A stretch of DNA of 64,000 nucleotides from Massilia sp. YIM B02763 (lineage in GTDB: Bacteria > Pseudomonadota > Gammaproteobacteria > Burkholderiales > Burkholderiaceae_D), in assembly GCF_030412015.1 (NCBI RefSeq), contig NZ_JASNRD010000013.1, forward strand, positions 1 to 64,000, written 5' to 3'. Position 1 is the first letter of the stretch. Each line of letters starts with the position of its first letter. The notes beneath the pieces are model-generated. The model made no database searches, had not been told where the DNA came from, and saw only the letters and a program-made list of their open reading frames with translations. Position numbers and translations under genes: made by a program. Shown piece after piece: positions 8,441 to 16,264 of the stretch.

Positions 8441-8517
8441 CGTCGTCCCTGCGGAGGCAGGGACCCAATTTCCGCGAACTGCCTGCACATTGGGCCCCTG
8501 CCTGCGCAGGGGCGACG
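8441..8517. repeat. REP-like palindromic repeat, copy 1
   Basis: The element begins CGTCGTCCCTGCGGAGGCAGGGACCCA-type sequence and ends with the inverted counterpart ATTGGGCCCCTGCCTGCGCAGGGGCGACG. Each half is itself a short stem-loop (CCCTGC..GCAGGG). The whole element sits between trpG and trpD. A second copy with the same ends and central ACCCAA/TTGGG motifs lies at 45829-45914. Two convergent hairpins make it resemble REP doublets (BIMEs). Confidence 0.75.
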
Positions 8518-8564
8518 TTCCAGTGCCGCGTATCGAACACTGATTTTCAAGAACGGACCCCGCC

Positions 8565-9599
8565 ATGATCACCCCCCAAGAAGCCCTGCTGCGCTGCATC
8601 GAGCACCGCGAAATCTTCCACGACGAGATGCTGCACCTGTTCCGGCAGATCATGTCCGGCGAGATGTCGCCGACCATGGTCGCCGCATTGACGATGGGCC
8701 TGCGCGTGAAGAAGGAAACCATCGGCGAGATCACCGCCGCCGCCGAAGTCATGCGCGAATTCTCGACCAAGGTGCCGATGGCCGACACCACCCACCTGCT
8801 CGACATCGTCGGCACGGGCGGCGACGGCGCGAATACCTTCAATATCTCCACGGCCTCGATGTTCGTCGCCGCCGCCGCCGGCGCGCGCGTGGCCAAGCAC
8901 GGCGGACGTAGCGTGTCCTCGTCGTCCGGCAGCGCCGACGTGATCGAATCGCTGGGCGCGCACATCGACCTGAAGCCCGAGCAGATCGCCCAGTCGATCG
9001 CGCAGACGGGCATCGGCTTCATGTTCGCGCCGAACCACCACGCCGCCATGAAGCATGTGGCGCCCGTGCGCCGCGAGCTGGGCGTGCGCAGCATCTTCAA
9101 CATCCTGGGACCGCTGACCAATCCGGCCGGCGCGCCGAACATCCTGATGGGCGTGTTCCACCCCGACCTGGTCGGCATCCAGGTGCGCGTGCTGCAGCGC
9201 CTGGGCGCCCAGCATGCGCTGGTGGTGTGGGGCCGCGACAATATGGACGAGGTCTCGCTGGGCGCCGGCACGCTGGTCGGCGAGCTGGTCGACGGCCAGA
9301 TCCGCGAATACGAGATCCATCCGGAAGACTTCGGCCTGTCGATGATCTCCAGCCGCAACCTGAAAGTCGCCGACGCCGCCGCCTCGAAGGCGCGCGTGCT
9401 GGAAGCGCTGCGCGGCGAGCCGGGTCCGGCGCACGACATCGTGGCGCTCAATGCCGGCACCGCGCTGTACGCGGCCGGCGTGGCGCCGTCGATCGCCGCG
9501 GGCTTGGAGAAGGCGCGCGCCGCCATCGCCTCCGGCGCGGCGCTGGCCAAGCTGGAACAATTCGTGGACGTGACGCGCCGGCTCGGCGCGGCGGCCTGA
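8565..9599 (+). CDS. trpD: Anthranilate phosphoribosyltransferase
   Basis: 344 residues, full length. It transfers the phosphoribosyl group of PRPP to anthranilate, step two of tryptophan synthesis. The glycine-rich PRPP loop is [15 protein letters not shown]. Further signatures are [52 protein letters not shown] and the metal-binding DE in NMDEV. It lies 134 bases after trpG, the gap holding the REP-like repeat, and 13 bases before trpC. Confidence 0.97.
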   Translation: MITPQEALLRCIEHREIFHDEMLHLFRQIMSGEMSPTMVAALTMGLRVKKETIGEITAAAEVMREFSTKVPMADTTHLLDIVGTGGDGANTFNISTASMFVAAAAGARVAKHGGRSVSSSSGSADVIESLGAHIDLKPEQIAQSIAQTGIGFMFAPNHHAAMKHVAPVRRELGVRSIFNILGPLTNPAGAPNILMGVFHPDLVGIQVRVLQRLGAQHALVVWGRDNMDEVSLGAGTLVGELVDGQIREYEIHPEDFGLSMISSRNLKVADAAASKARVLEALRGEPGPAHDIVALNAGTALYAAGVAPSIAAGLEKARAAIASGAALAKLEQFVDVTRRLGAAA

Positions 9600-9612
9600 T
9601 CGAGGAGTGAGC

Positions 9613-10413
9613 ATGTCCGATATCCTGAGCAAGATCCTGGCCGTCAAGGCCGACGAAGTCGCCGCCGCGAACAAGCGGCGCGACCTCCACAGCCTGCGCC
9701 GCGACGTGGAGAGCGACGGCGAACTGCGCGCCGGCATCCGCGGTTTCGCGGCGAGCCTGCGCCGCAGCATCGGCGCCGGCCGCGCCGGCGTGATCGCCGA
9801 AGTCAAGAAGGCGTCGCCGTCCAAGGGCGTGCTGCGCGCCGATTTCCGCCCGGCCGACATCGCGCAAAGCTATGCGCAGGGCGGCGCATCCTGCCTGTCG
9901 GTACTGACCGACGAGCAGTTCTTCCAGGGTTCCGCCGCCTACCTGCAGCAGGCGCGCGCCGCCTGCGCGCTGCCCGTCATCCGCAAGGACTTCATCGTCG
10001 ACCCGTACCAGGTGTATGAAGCGCGCGCGATGGGCGCCGATGCGATCCTCTTGATCGTGGCGGCGCTGGACCATGGCCTGATGGCGGAGCTGGAAGCCTG
10101 CGCGATGGAACTCGGCATGGACGTGCTGGTCGAAGTGCATGACGACGATGAGTTGACGGCCGCACTGCGACTCAAGACGCAACTGCTGGGCATCAACAAC
10201 CGCAACCTGCGCACCTTCGAGGTCACGCTCGACACCACCATCGGCCTGCTGCCGCGCATCTCGGCCGAACGCCTGGTGGTCACCGAGTCGGGCATCCTGA
10301 AGCCGGAGGACGTCAAGCGCATGCGCGACGCCGACGTGCATGCCTTCCTGGTGGGCGAAGCCTTCATGCGCGCGCCCGATCCCGGCACCGAACTGCGACG
10401 ATTATTCGACTGA
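9613..10413 (+). CDS. trpC: Indole-3-glycerol phosphate synthase
   Basis: 266 residues. It closes the indole ring, converting carboxyphenylaminodeoxyribulose phosphate to indoleglycerol phosphate. The catalytic Lys and phosphate site appear in [12 protein letters not shown]. Further motifs are [30 protein letters not shown] and VTESGI. The ATG at 9613 is preferred over the in-frame GTG at 9607 because GAGGAG at 9602-9607 is its ribosome-binding site. It is monofunctional, with no TrpF fusion; trpF, trpB and trpA are not in the window. Confidence 0.97.
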   Translation: MSDILSKILAVKADEVAAANKRRDLHSLRRDVESDGELRAGIRGFAASLRRSIGAGRAGVIAEVKKASPSKGVLRADFRPADIAQSYAQGGASCLSVLTDEQFFQGSAAYLQQARAACALPVIRKDFIVDPYQVYEARAMGADAILLIVAALDHGLMAELEACAMELGMDVLVEVHDDDELTAALRLKTQLLGINNRNLRTFEVTLDTTIGLLPRISAERLVVTESGILKPEDVKRMRDADVHAFLVGEAFMRAPDPGTELRRLFD

Positions 10414-10414
10414 C

Positions 10415-10951
10415 ATGAACCACATCCGCGCAGGCCTCTTCATTCTATTGATCGCAGGCCTGGGCGGATGCTCGGGCGTCCGCACCACCCTCGTCGGGGC
10501 GCCACCGCCGCCGTCCTCTCCCATCCAGCCCGACGCCCCCGCCGCCCCGGCGCCGGCCTCGCTGCCGTCTTCGCTGCCGTCTTCGCTGCCGCCTTCCCTA
10601 CCTTCCCCGAGCGGCCTGGACGACTACAAGACGCAGGTCGCCCGCCACGTCCTCCAGCACAATCCCAACCTCGCGTTTTCCGGCACGCTGCCCCCGCTGA
10701 TGCCCGCCATCGTCGTGCTGCGCATCACGGTCGACCGGCAAGGGCAGATGACGGGCGTGGAAGTACAGCGCTCGCGCGACGCGAACGCATCGCGGGTAGC
10801 CGTCGATTCGCTGTGGCGCAGCCTGCCCCTGCCGCCGCCCCAGCGGCTGGCGCAGGCGGACGGCAAGCTGACGTTCTCGGAAACCTTCCTGTTCGGCGAG
10901 CGCTACCGCTACCAGTTGCGCAGCCTGGAACCGCCGCAGGCGGGGGAATAA
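10415..10951 (+). CDS. Lipoprotein with TonB-like C-terminal domain
   Basis: 178 residues. The signal peptide ends in AGLGGC, a lipobox. A Pro/Ala/Ser-rich linker follows (about residues 30-65), with the repeated unit SLPSSLPSSLPPSLPS. The last 100 residues (AIVVLRITVDRQGQMTGVEVQRSRD onward in meaning) resemble the TonB C-terminal fold found in stand-alone energy-transduction and scaffold proteins. It begins one base after the trpC stop and may be translated from the same transcript, but has no obvious role in tryptophan synthesis. The start follows from the signal peptide. Function unknown. Confidence 0.75.
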   Translation: MNHIRAGLFILLIAGLGGCSGVRTTLVGAPPPPSSPIQPDAPAAPAPASLPSSLPSSLPPSLPSPSGLDDYKTQVARHVLQHNPNLAFSGTLPPLMPAIVVLRITVDRQGQMTGVEVQRSRDANASRVAVDSLWRSLPLPPPQRLAQADGKLTFSETFLFGERYRYQLRSLEPPQAGE

Positions 10952-10954
10952 GGA

Positions 10955-11602
10955 CTAGCCGGCCTGGCGGCCCGCCGTATCGCGCAGCGCGCGCAGCGCA
11001 ATGCCGATCAAGTCGCCCGGCTTGACGTCGCCATGCAGTTCCACCGCATTGCCATAGGCGATTTCCATCACGAGCGCGCCCAGCTTCAGGTGCGGAATCG
11101 ACGATTGCCCGGACGGGAAAATGCGCGCGAGGCGCTGGCCGACTTCCTTCCACTGGGCGTCGAACATCCCGCTGTAGCGGGCCGCCAGCGCGGCGTCGAC
11201 GCGGGCGCGGCGGGCCATGTCCAGCACCAGCAGGCGCAGGTCGGGCTCGTGCTGCATGCCGTTGGCCCAGTCGACGACGGTGCCGATCACGTCCCCGTCC
11301 GGCGCCAGGGCATCGAGCCGGGTGCACAGCTCGGCGGCCTGGCCGCCGCCGTAATGGTCGAACATGGCGCAGAACAGTTCGTCCTTGGACGCGAAGTTCG
11401 AATACAGCGCGCCTTTCGAATACCCCGCCTCCTCGGCGATGCGGTCGCAGGAGGCGCCGCCATAGCCTTCGCGCGTGAAGACGACGGCGGCCGATGCCAG
11501 CAGCCGTTCGCGCGTCTGCGCCCGGCTCTGTTCGCGCGTCAGGCGCGCCGGCCGGGCGCCGTTCAGCTGGTCTTGCAACAGGGAGGATTCGTGTTCGCTC
11601 AT
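10955..11602 (-). CDS. TetR-family regulator of the efflux operon
   Basis: 215 residues. The N-terminal HTH reads RERLLASAAVVFTREGYGGASCDRIAEEAGYSKGALYSNFASKDEL in outline, with the usual TetR recognition helix ending SKGALYSNF. The C-terminal ligand-binding domain is variable, as in the family. The ATG at 11602 (MSEHESS) fits; the frame continues upstream into the end of emrA. It is the last gene of the five-gene minus-strand efflux operon and probably represses it through TACCGATCGGTA at 16133-16144, giving autoregulation. Operator assignment is inference. Confidence 0.88.
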   Translation of the reverse strand: MSEHESSLLQDQLNGARPARLTREQSRAQTRERLLASAAVVFTREGYGGASCDRIAEEAGYSKGALYSNFASKDELFCAMFDHYGGGQAAELCTRLDALAPDGDVIGTVVDWANGMQHEPDLRLLVLDMARRARVDAALAARYSGMFDAQWKEVGQRLARIFPSGQSSIPHLKLGALVMEIAYGNAVELHGDVKPGDLIGIALRALRDTAGRQAG

Positions 11603-11627
11603 AAGGTGCGTGTTGTTGCGGACAGGG

Positions 11628-12674
11628 TCAGCCGGTCCGGCCGTCCCCGCCATGGACGGTCGGCGTGACCGACATGCCGACCTTCAGCAGGCGCGCCGCC
11701 TGCTGGTTGGGGTCGAGGACGATCTTGACGGGCAGGCGCTGCACGACCTTCGTGAAGTTGCCCGTCGCGTTATCCGGGGCGACGGGAGAGAAGGCGACGC
11801 TGCTCGCCGGCGCCAGGCTGTCCACATGGCCCGTCAGGGTCGTGCCCGGCAGCATGTCGACCGTCATTGTAACCCGCTGGCCCACGCGCATCTTTGCCAA
11901 CTGGGTTTCGCGGAAATTCGCTTCCACATAGGCCTGTTGCAGCGGCACGACGGCCAGCAGCGGCACGCCGACGCGGGTATAGGCGCCCACGCGCACGCTG
12001 CGCTGGCCCACGATGCCGTCCACCGGCGCCTCGACACGCGTGTACGACAGGTTCAGTTCGGCCGCGTCGAGCGCCGCCTTGCTGCGCGCCACCTGCGCCT
12101 CGGCCTGGGCCAGCTGCGCCTGCAGCACGTCGACTTCCTGCTTGGCGGCGCTCAGCGCGGCCACGGCCGCCGTATGGTGGGCCGCCGCGGTGTCGGCCTG
12201 GGACTCCGCCTGCTGGCGGTCCTGCTGGGTCGCGGAACCGTCCGAGGCCAGGTTGCGATAGCGCTCGGCATTCGCCTTGGCGAACTTCAGCGTGGCGGCA
12301 TCCGCATCGATGGCGGCGGCGGCGCGCTTGATCGTGCTGCCCTGCTGGGCGATGGCGGCGCGGGCGCGCACCAGGTCGGCGTTCGCCTTGGCCAGTTCGG
12401 CCTTGGCCATGTCGACGGCGACCACGTAGTCGCGGTCGTCGATGCGGGCCAGCAGCTGGCCCTTGTGCACCTGCTGGTTGTCCTCGACCAGCACCTCGAC
12501 GACATTGCCGGCGACCTTCGGCGCGACCAGGGTGAAGTCGGCGGTCACATAGGCATCGTCGGTGCTCTGCGATGCGCTGCCGCTCTCGCGGTATTGATAG
12601 GAATAGGCGCTGCCGGCGACCAGTGCGGCGACCAGGACGGCGATCGACAGCTTTGCGGATTTGGGGAGAGACAT
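11628..12674 (-). CDS. emrA: HlyD/EmrA-type membrane fusion protein
   Basis: 348 residues. It bridges the inner-membrane MFS pump and the outer-membrane channel. One N-terminal transmembrane helix (about residues 9-25) precedes the first half of the biotinyl-lipoyl fold (FTLVAPKVAGNVVEVLVEDNQQVHKGQLL). A long alpha-helical hairpin rich in Ala/Gln (about 85-200) and the second lipoyl half with beta barrel (ELNLSYTRVEAPVDGIVG) follow. It lies 32 bases after emrB with GAGG upstream of its start. Typical of multidrug or fatty-acid efflux; the substrate is unknown. Confidence 0.92.
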   Translation of the reverse strand: MSLPKSAKLSIAVLVAALVAGSAYSYQYRESGSASQSTDDAYVTADFTLVAPKVAGNVVEVLVEDNQQVHKGQLLARIDDRDYVVAVDMAKAELAKANADLVRARAAIAQQGSTIKRAAAAIDADAATLKFAKANAERYRNLASDGSATQQDRQQAESQADTAAAHHTAAVAALSAAKQEVDVLQAQLAQAEAQVARSKAALDAAELNLSYTRVEAPVDGIVGQRSVRVGAYTRVGVPLLAVVPLQQAYVEANFRETQLAKMRVGQRVTMTVDMLPGTTLTGHVDSLAPASSVAFSPVAPDNATGNFTKVVQRLPVKIVLDPNQQAARLLKVGMSVTPTVHGGDGRTG

Positions 12675-12706
12675 GGGATACCTCGATATTTATATTGTTT
12701 GATACG

Positions 12707-14290
12707 TCAGTGTTTGGGCGGCAGCACGGGCGGCGCCATGTACCGGAGCGACAGCACGAGCGGGATCAGGGCCAGCGCCAGCGCGCCCAGCACCAGGTAG
12801 GCGTCGGCGATCGCCAGCACGAAAGCCTGGTGCGACACGCGGTGGGCGATCTCGGCGAACGCGCCCGGCTCCACGGCGCCGGCGACGCGGCGCACATTGG
12901 CTGCCTGGTCCAGCAAGACGTTGGCATGCGTGGCTTCGCGTACCGTCAGGATGCGGCCGACCAGCGCGCCGCCGAACATGGAGCCGAACGCGCGCAGCAC
13001 GTTGACGATGCCGGACACCTGCGGCCCCTCCATCGGCTGCACGACGCTGGTCGCGAGGAACAGCAGCGAAATCACGGCCATCGGCTGGCCGAACGCGTGC
13101 AATGCCTGCGCCAGCGCGAACTGGTCGGCCATCCACTCGGGCGTGACCTGGGCGCCGCACCAGCAGGCGATGGCGATCAGCAGCAGGCCGAGGGAGAACA
13201 CGTGGCGCGCGTCGACCCACTTCTTGTACAGCAGCCACGAGACCATCGGGCCGATGACGAATTGCGGCAGGCCGACTTCCAGGCCGATCACGGCCAGGTG
13301 CGGCGTGCGGAAGTGCCAGGCGTGGCCCAGGTAGTCGGCCGGCAGCAGGGAGCCGGACAGCAGCACAACCAGCATGCCGACGAAGATCGTGAAGCCCAGG
13401 CCCAGGTTACGGCGGTGCAGCAGCTGCAGCTTCACGAACGGCATCGGGTGGAACCATTCGCAGACGAGGAAGATCGCCAGCAGGGTCAGGCCCGCACCGA
13501 ACAGCCAGCATACGAGCACGCTGTCGAACCAGTCCAGGCGCTCGCCCTGGGACAGGCCGACGCCCAGCATCACGAGGCCGGCGATCCCGGTCACGAGGCC
13601 GATCCAGTCGATCTGGCGGAAGCGTTCCAGGCGCACCGGATCCTGCGGGATGCCCCAGCCCACGGCCACGAGGGAGAACACGGCCATCGGCACGATCTGC
13701 CAGAACAGCAGGTGCCAGTTGGCCAGCGAATCCGTCCACGTGGCGGACAGCCAGGTGGCCACGTTCGGCGCGAACGTCGCCGTCATCGCGTACAGCGCCA
13801 GGCCGTACAGCCGGATCGGCAGCGGGAAGAAGCGCAGCGCGGCCGCCATCAGCACGGGAATCAGCAAGCCGCCGAAGAAGCCCTGCAGGCAGCGCAGCAC
13901 GAGCAGCGTGCCGACGTCCGGCGCGAACGGCGTGAGCATGCCCAGCACGGCGAAGGTCGCGACCACCGCCATGTGGTAGCGCCGGAACGAGAACGTGATC
14001 GCGAACCAGGCCGAGAACGGCATCGCGGCCAGTTCGAACGCGCCGTACAGGCTCGTGATCCAGCTGCCGTCGTCGACGCCCATGCCGAAGGCGGTGCGGA
14101 TGTCGGTCAGCGCCAGGCCGCCGATGCGGCTGTTCAGGCCCGACATCATGGCGGCGACGAAGACGCCGACCACGCCCGTCAGGATGCGCGCGCCGAAGGG
14201 ATGCGGCACGGGAGCGGCTGGCGCTGCCGGGGCGGCCGGCGCCGCTGGCGCGGCCAGGCCCGGCAGGCCGGGAGACAATTCAGCGGCCAT
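12707..14290 (-). CDS. emrB: EmrB-type MFS multidrug transporter (DHA2, 14 TM)
   Basis: 527 residues. A proton-driven drug exporter of the DHA2 family. The signature loop DDGSWITSLYGAFELAAMPFSAWF and many hydrophobic segments fit 14 transmembrane helices. An Ala/Pro-rich N-terminal stretch (APAAPAAPAAPAAP) precedes helix 1 and looks like a low-complexity expansion. The start at 14290 (MAAELS) lies two bases after the stop of the 85-aa gene, implying coupled translation. It works with the EmrA-like and NodT-like genes beside it as a tripartite pump. Confidence 0.92.
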   Translation of the reverse strand: MAAELSPGLPGLAAPAAPAAPAAPAAPVPHPFGARILTGVVGVFVAAMMSGLNSRIGGLALTDIRTAFGMGVDDGSWITSLYGAFELAAMPFSAWFAITFSFRRYHMAVVATFAVLGMLTPFAPDVGTLLVLRCLQGFFGGLLIPVLMAAALRFFPLPIRLYGLALYAMTATFAPNVATWLSATWTDSLANWHLLFWQIVPMAVFSLVAVGWGIPQDPVRLERFRQIDWIGLVTGIAGLVMLGVGLSQGERLDWFDSVLVCWLFGAGLTLLAIFLVCEWFHPMPFVKLQLLHRRNLGLGFTIFVGMLVVLLSGSLLPADYLGHAWHFRTPHLAVIGLEVGLPQFVIGPMVSWLLYKKWVDARHVFSLGLLLIAIACWCGAQVTPEWMADQFALAQALHAFGQPMAVISLLFLATSVVQPMEGPQVSGIVNVLRAFGSMFGGALVGRILTVREATHANVLLDQAANVRRVAGAVEPGAFAEIAHRVSHQAFVLAIADAYLVLGALALALIPLVLSLRYMAPPVLPPKH

Positions 14291-14292
14291 CG

Positions 14293-14550
14293 TCACGCGC
14301 TCCCGTCGCTGCCGGCAGCGGCTGCACGCGCCGCCGCCTCGGCCGCGGCCATCGCCGCCTGGCGGTCGGCGCAGACGCCGCTGCCGGCCACGCCGCCATC
14401 GGCATAGGTCTGCACTTCCCAGTGCCAGATGGCGTCGAACTCGTCCGCCCACACGCACAGGCGGCGGTGATCGACGCTGTAGGTGGCGGCGTCGAGGTCG
14501 CGCACCCACACGGGCGTCTCGAATTCCGCGGACTGGTACCAATCGTTCAT
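14293..14550 (-). CDS. Small uncharacterised protein in the efflux operon
   Basis: 85 residues, no signal peptide or membrane segment. The N-terminal half is rich in aromatic residues (NDWYQSAEFETPVWVRDL, CVWADEFDAIWHWEVQTY). The C-terminal half is an Ala-rich helix (AAMAAAEAAARAAAAG). It sits 10 bases after the outer-membrane channel gene and two bases before emrB, so it is firmly inside the pump operon. The ATG at 14550 follows GAGG. I do not recognise a family. Its position suggests an accessory or sensory role in efflux, which is inference only. Confidence 0.7.
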   Translation of the reverse strand: MNDWYQSAEFETPVWVRDLDAATYSVDHRRLCVWADEFDAIWHWEVQTYADGGVAGSGVCADRQAAMAAAEAAARAAAAGSDGSA

Positions 14551-14560
14551 GCGGGCCTCC

Positions 14561-16099
14561 TCACTTCGCCGCGGCCAGCGCCGGCTGCGCCGGATCCCAG
14601 CCGCCGCCGAGCGCCTTGTACAGGGCCACCATCGCCAGCGCCATCTCGGTGCGGCCGCGCGAGGCGGCGTTCTCGCTGTCCAGCAGGCGCTGCTGGATGA
14701 CCAGCACGTTCAGGTAGTCCGCCGCGCCCTGCGTGTAGCGGCGCTGCGCGTTGTCCAGCGCCTTGCGGTTCTCCGCCGCCGCCACCTCGAGGTGGGCGGC
14801 GCGCTGCTGCACGGCGCGGTAGGCCGTCATCGCATTGGCCACTTCGTGCCAGGCGCCCAGCACCGTGCGCTGGTAGTCGATCGCCGCCTCCTGCTGGCGC
14901 GCCTGGGTCAGGGCGAGATTGCCCGTCAGGCGGCCGCCTTCGAAGATCGGCAGGTGCAGCACGGGACCGACGGCGAACTGGCGCGAACCCCAGTCGCCCG
15001 CATCGGAAAACTTCAGCGACTGGAAGCCGAAGCTGCCCGTCAGGCTGATGCTCGGATAAAAATCGGCCTTGGCCACGCCGATGGCGGCGGTGGCCGCGTG
15101 CAGCTGCGCTTCGGCGCGCAGGATGTCGGGGCGGCGGCGCGCCAGCTCGGACGGCAGGCCCACCGGCACGCGGGCCGGCAGTCGCGGGACCTCGACGGTA
15201 TCCGCCAGGCGCGCATCCAGCGCATGCGGCGGCTGCGCCAGCAGCAGGGCCAATGCGTTCTTCAGGGCGTCGCGGCGCTGTTCGAGCGCGGGGATCGTGG
15301 CGCGGATCGTCTCCACCTGGGCGGCCGACACGGACGTGTCGAGCTGCGTCGCCACGCCCTGCTCGCGGCGGCGCTCGGCCACGTGCAGGCTCTTGCCGGC
15401 CAGGTCGGCATTCGTGCGGGCGATGCGCAGGTCGTCCTGCACGCCGCGCAGTTCCAGGTAGACGCGCGCCACTTCGGCCGTCACGGAAACGCGCATCGCC
15501 TGCGCATCGAAGTGCGCGGCCTCCGCCTGCGCGGCGGCCGATTCGCGCATGCGGCGCGCCCGGCCCCACAGGTCCAGCTCCCAGCTGGCGTCGATGCCGT
15601 ATTGCGTCAGGCTGTACGGGGGCGAACCGGATTCGCCCGGCATCGACGCCGTGCCGAACGGATCGGCGCCGCTGGCGGCGTTCGCGCTCACGGGCTCGGC
15701 CGTGCCCATCAACGCGAGGATGCCGTTCGGGCTGGCGCGCTCGCGCAGCTGGGACGCGTTGGCGCCCACGCGCGGCAGCAGCGCCGCGCCGCTGATCCTG
15801 AGGGCGGCGCGGCTCTGCTCCAAACGCAACGCGGCCGTACGCAAGTCGAAATTGGCGGCCAGCGCGTCCCGCTCGAGGGCGACGAGGGCCGGGTCGTCGA
15901 ACAGCGTCCACCAGGACGGATCGACGGGCTCGCCGACGGCCTGGCTGGCGATGCCGGCCGCGCGCGCATCATCGAAGACGGCGGCATGGGTCTGCGCTGC
16001 CGGCGCATGGAAGTCCGGGCCGGTGGCGCAGCCGCCGAGCGCCAGCAGCAAGGGCAACAACGCCGGCCCTGCGGCGCGAAGAGGTTTGAAGGTCAACAT
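14561..16099 (-). CDS. NodT/OprM-family outer-membrane efflux lipoprotein
   Basis: 512 residues. A trimeric outer-membrane channel subunit. The lipobox is LALGGC at the end of the signal peptide. Two tandem OEP domains follow, with typical motifs VDPSWWTLFDDPAL, WELDLWGRARR, RRPDILRAEAQLHAATAAIGVAKADFYPSISLTGSFG and VLVIQQRLLDSE. It is the first gene of the operon, directly behind a promoter that carries a TetR-type operator. It supplies the exit duct for the EmrAB-like pump downstream. Confidence 0.94.
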   Translation of the reverse strand: MLTFKPLRAAGPALLPLLLALGGCATGPDFHAPAAQTHAAVFDDARAAGIASQAVGEPVDPSWWTLFDDPALVALERDALAANFDLRTAALRLEQSRAALRISGAALLPRVGANASQLRERASPNGILALMGTAEPVSANAASGADPFGTASMPGESGSPPYSLTQYGIDASWELDLWGRARRMRESAAAQAEAAHFDAQAMRVSVTAEVARVYLELRGVQDDLRIARTNADLAGKSLHVAERRREQGVATQLDTSVSAAQVETIRATIPALEQRRDALKNALALLLAQPPHALDARLADTVEVPRLPARVPVGLPSELARRRPDILRAEAQLHAATAAIGVAKADFYPSISLTGSFGFQSLKFSDAGDWGSRQFAVGPVLHLPIFEGGRLTGNLALTQARQQEAAIDYQRTVLGAWHEVANAMTAYRAVQQRAAHLEVAAAENRKALDNAQRRYTQGAADYLNVLVIQQRLLDSENAASRGRTEMALAMVALYKALGGGWDPAQPALAAAK

Positions 16100-16128
16100 G
16101 GGATGCCGGAAAGAAACGAATCCCGGTA

Positions 16129-16157
16129 ATTATACCGATCGGTATTTGAAATTCAAA
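16129..16157 (-). promoter_or_regulatory. Efflux operon promoter with TetR-type operator
   Basis: On the minus strand a -35 TTTGAA (16157-16152), 17 bases, then a consensus -10 TATAAT (16134-16129). The spacer and the -10 contain the perfect palindrome TACCGATCGGTA (16133-16144). A second inverted repeat, TTTGAA-A-TTCAAA, covers the -35. A repressor bound here would block RNA polymerase. The TetR gene at the operon's far end is the natural candidate. Confidence 0.72.
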
Positions 16158-16215
16158 CGGTATTTATGTGATGACAGGTATTCATAAACATGGCCAAAGG
16201 CGGAAGCAGAAATGA

Positions 16216-16243
16216 CAACGCCCCGAACTCGGTCGGGGCGTTG
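16216..16243 (-). terminator. Terminator after the M61 peptidase gene
   Basis: Perfect 11-bp stem CAACGCCCCGA / TCGGGGCGTTG with a 6-base loop, 21 bases past the stop codon of the M61 gene. It is followed on the minus strand by TCATTTC, a weak T-rich tract. Confidence 0.7.
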
Positions 16244-16264
16244 TTGGTGGCAATGCAATACGAT

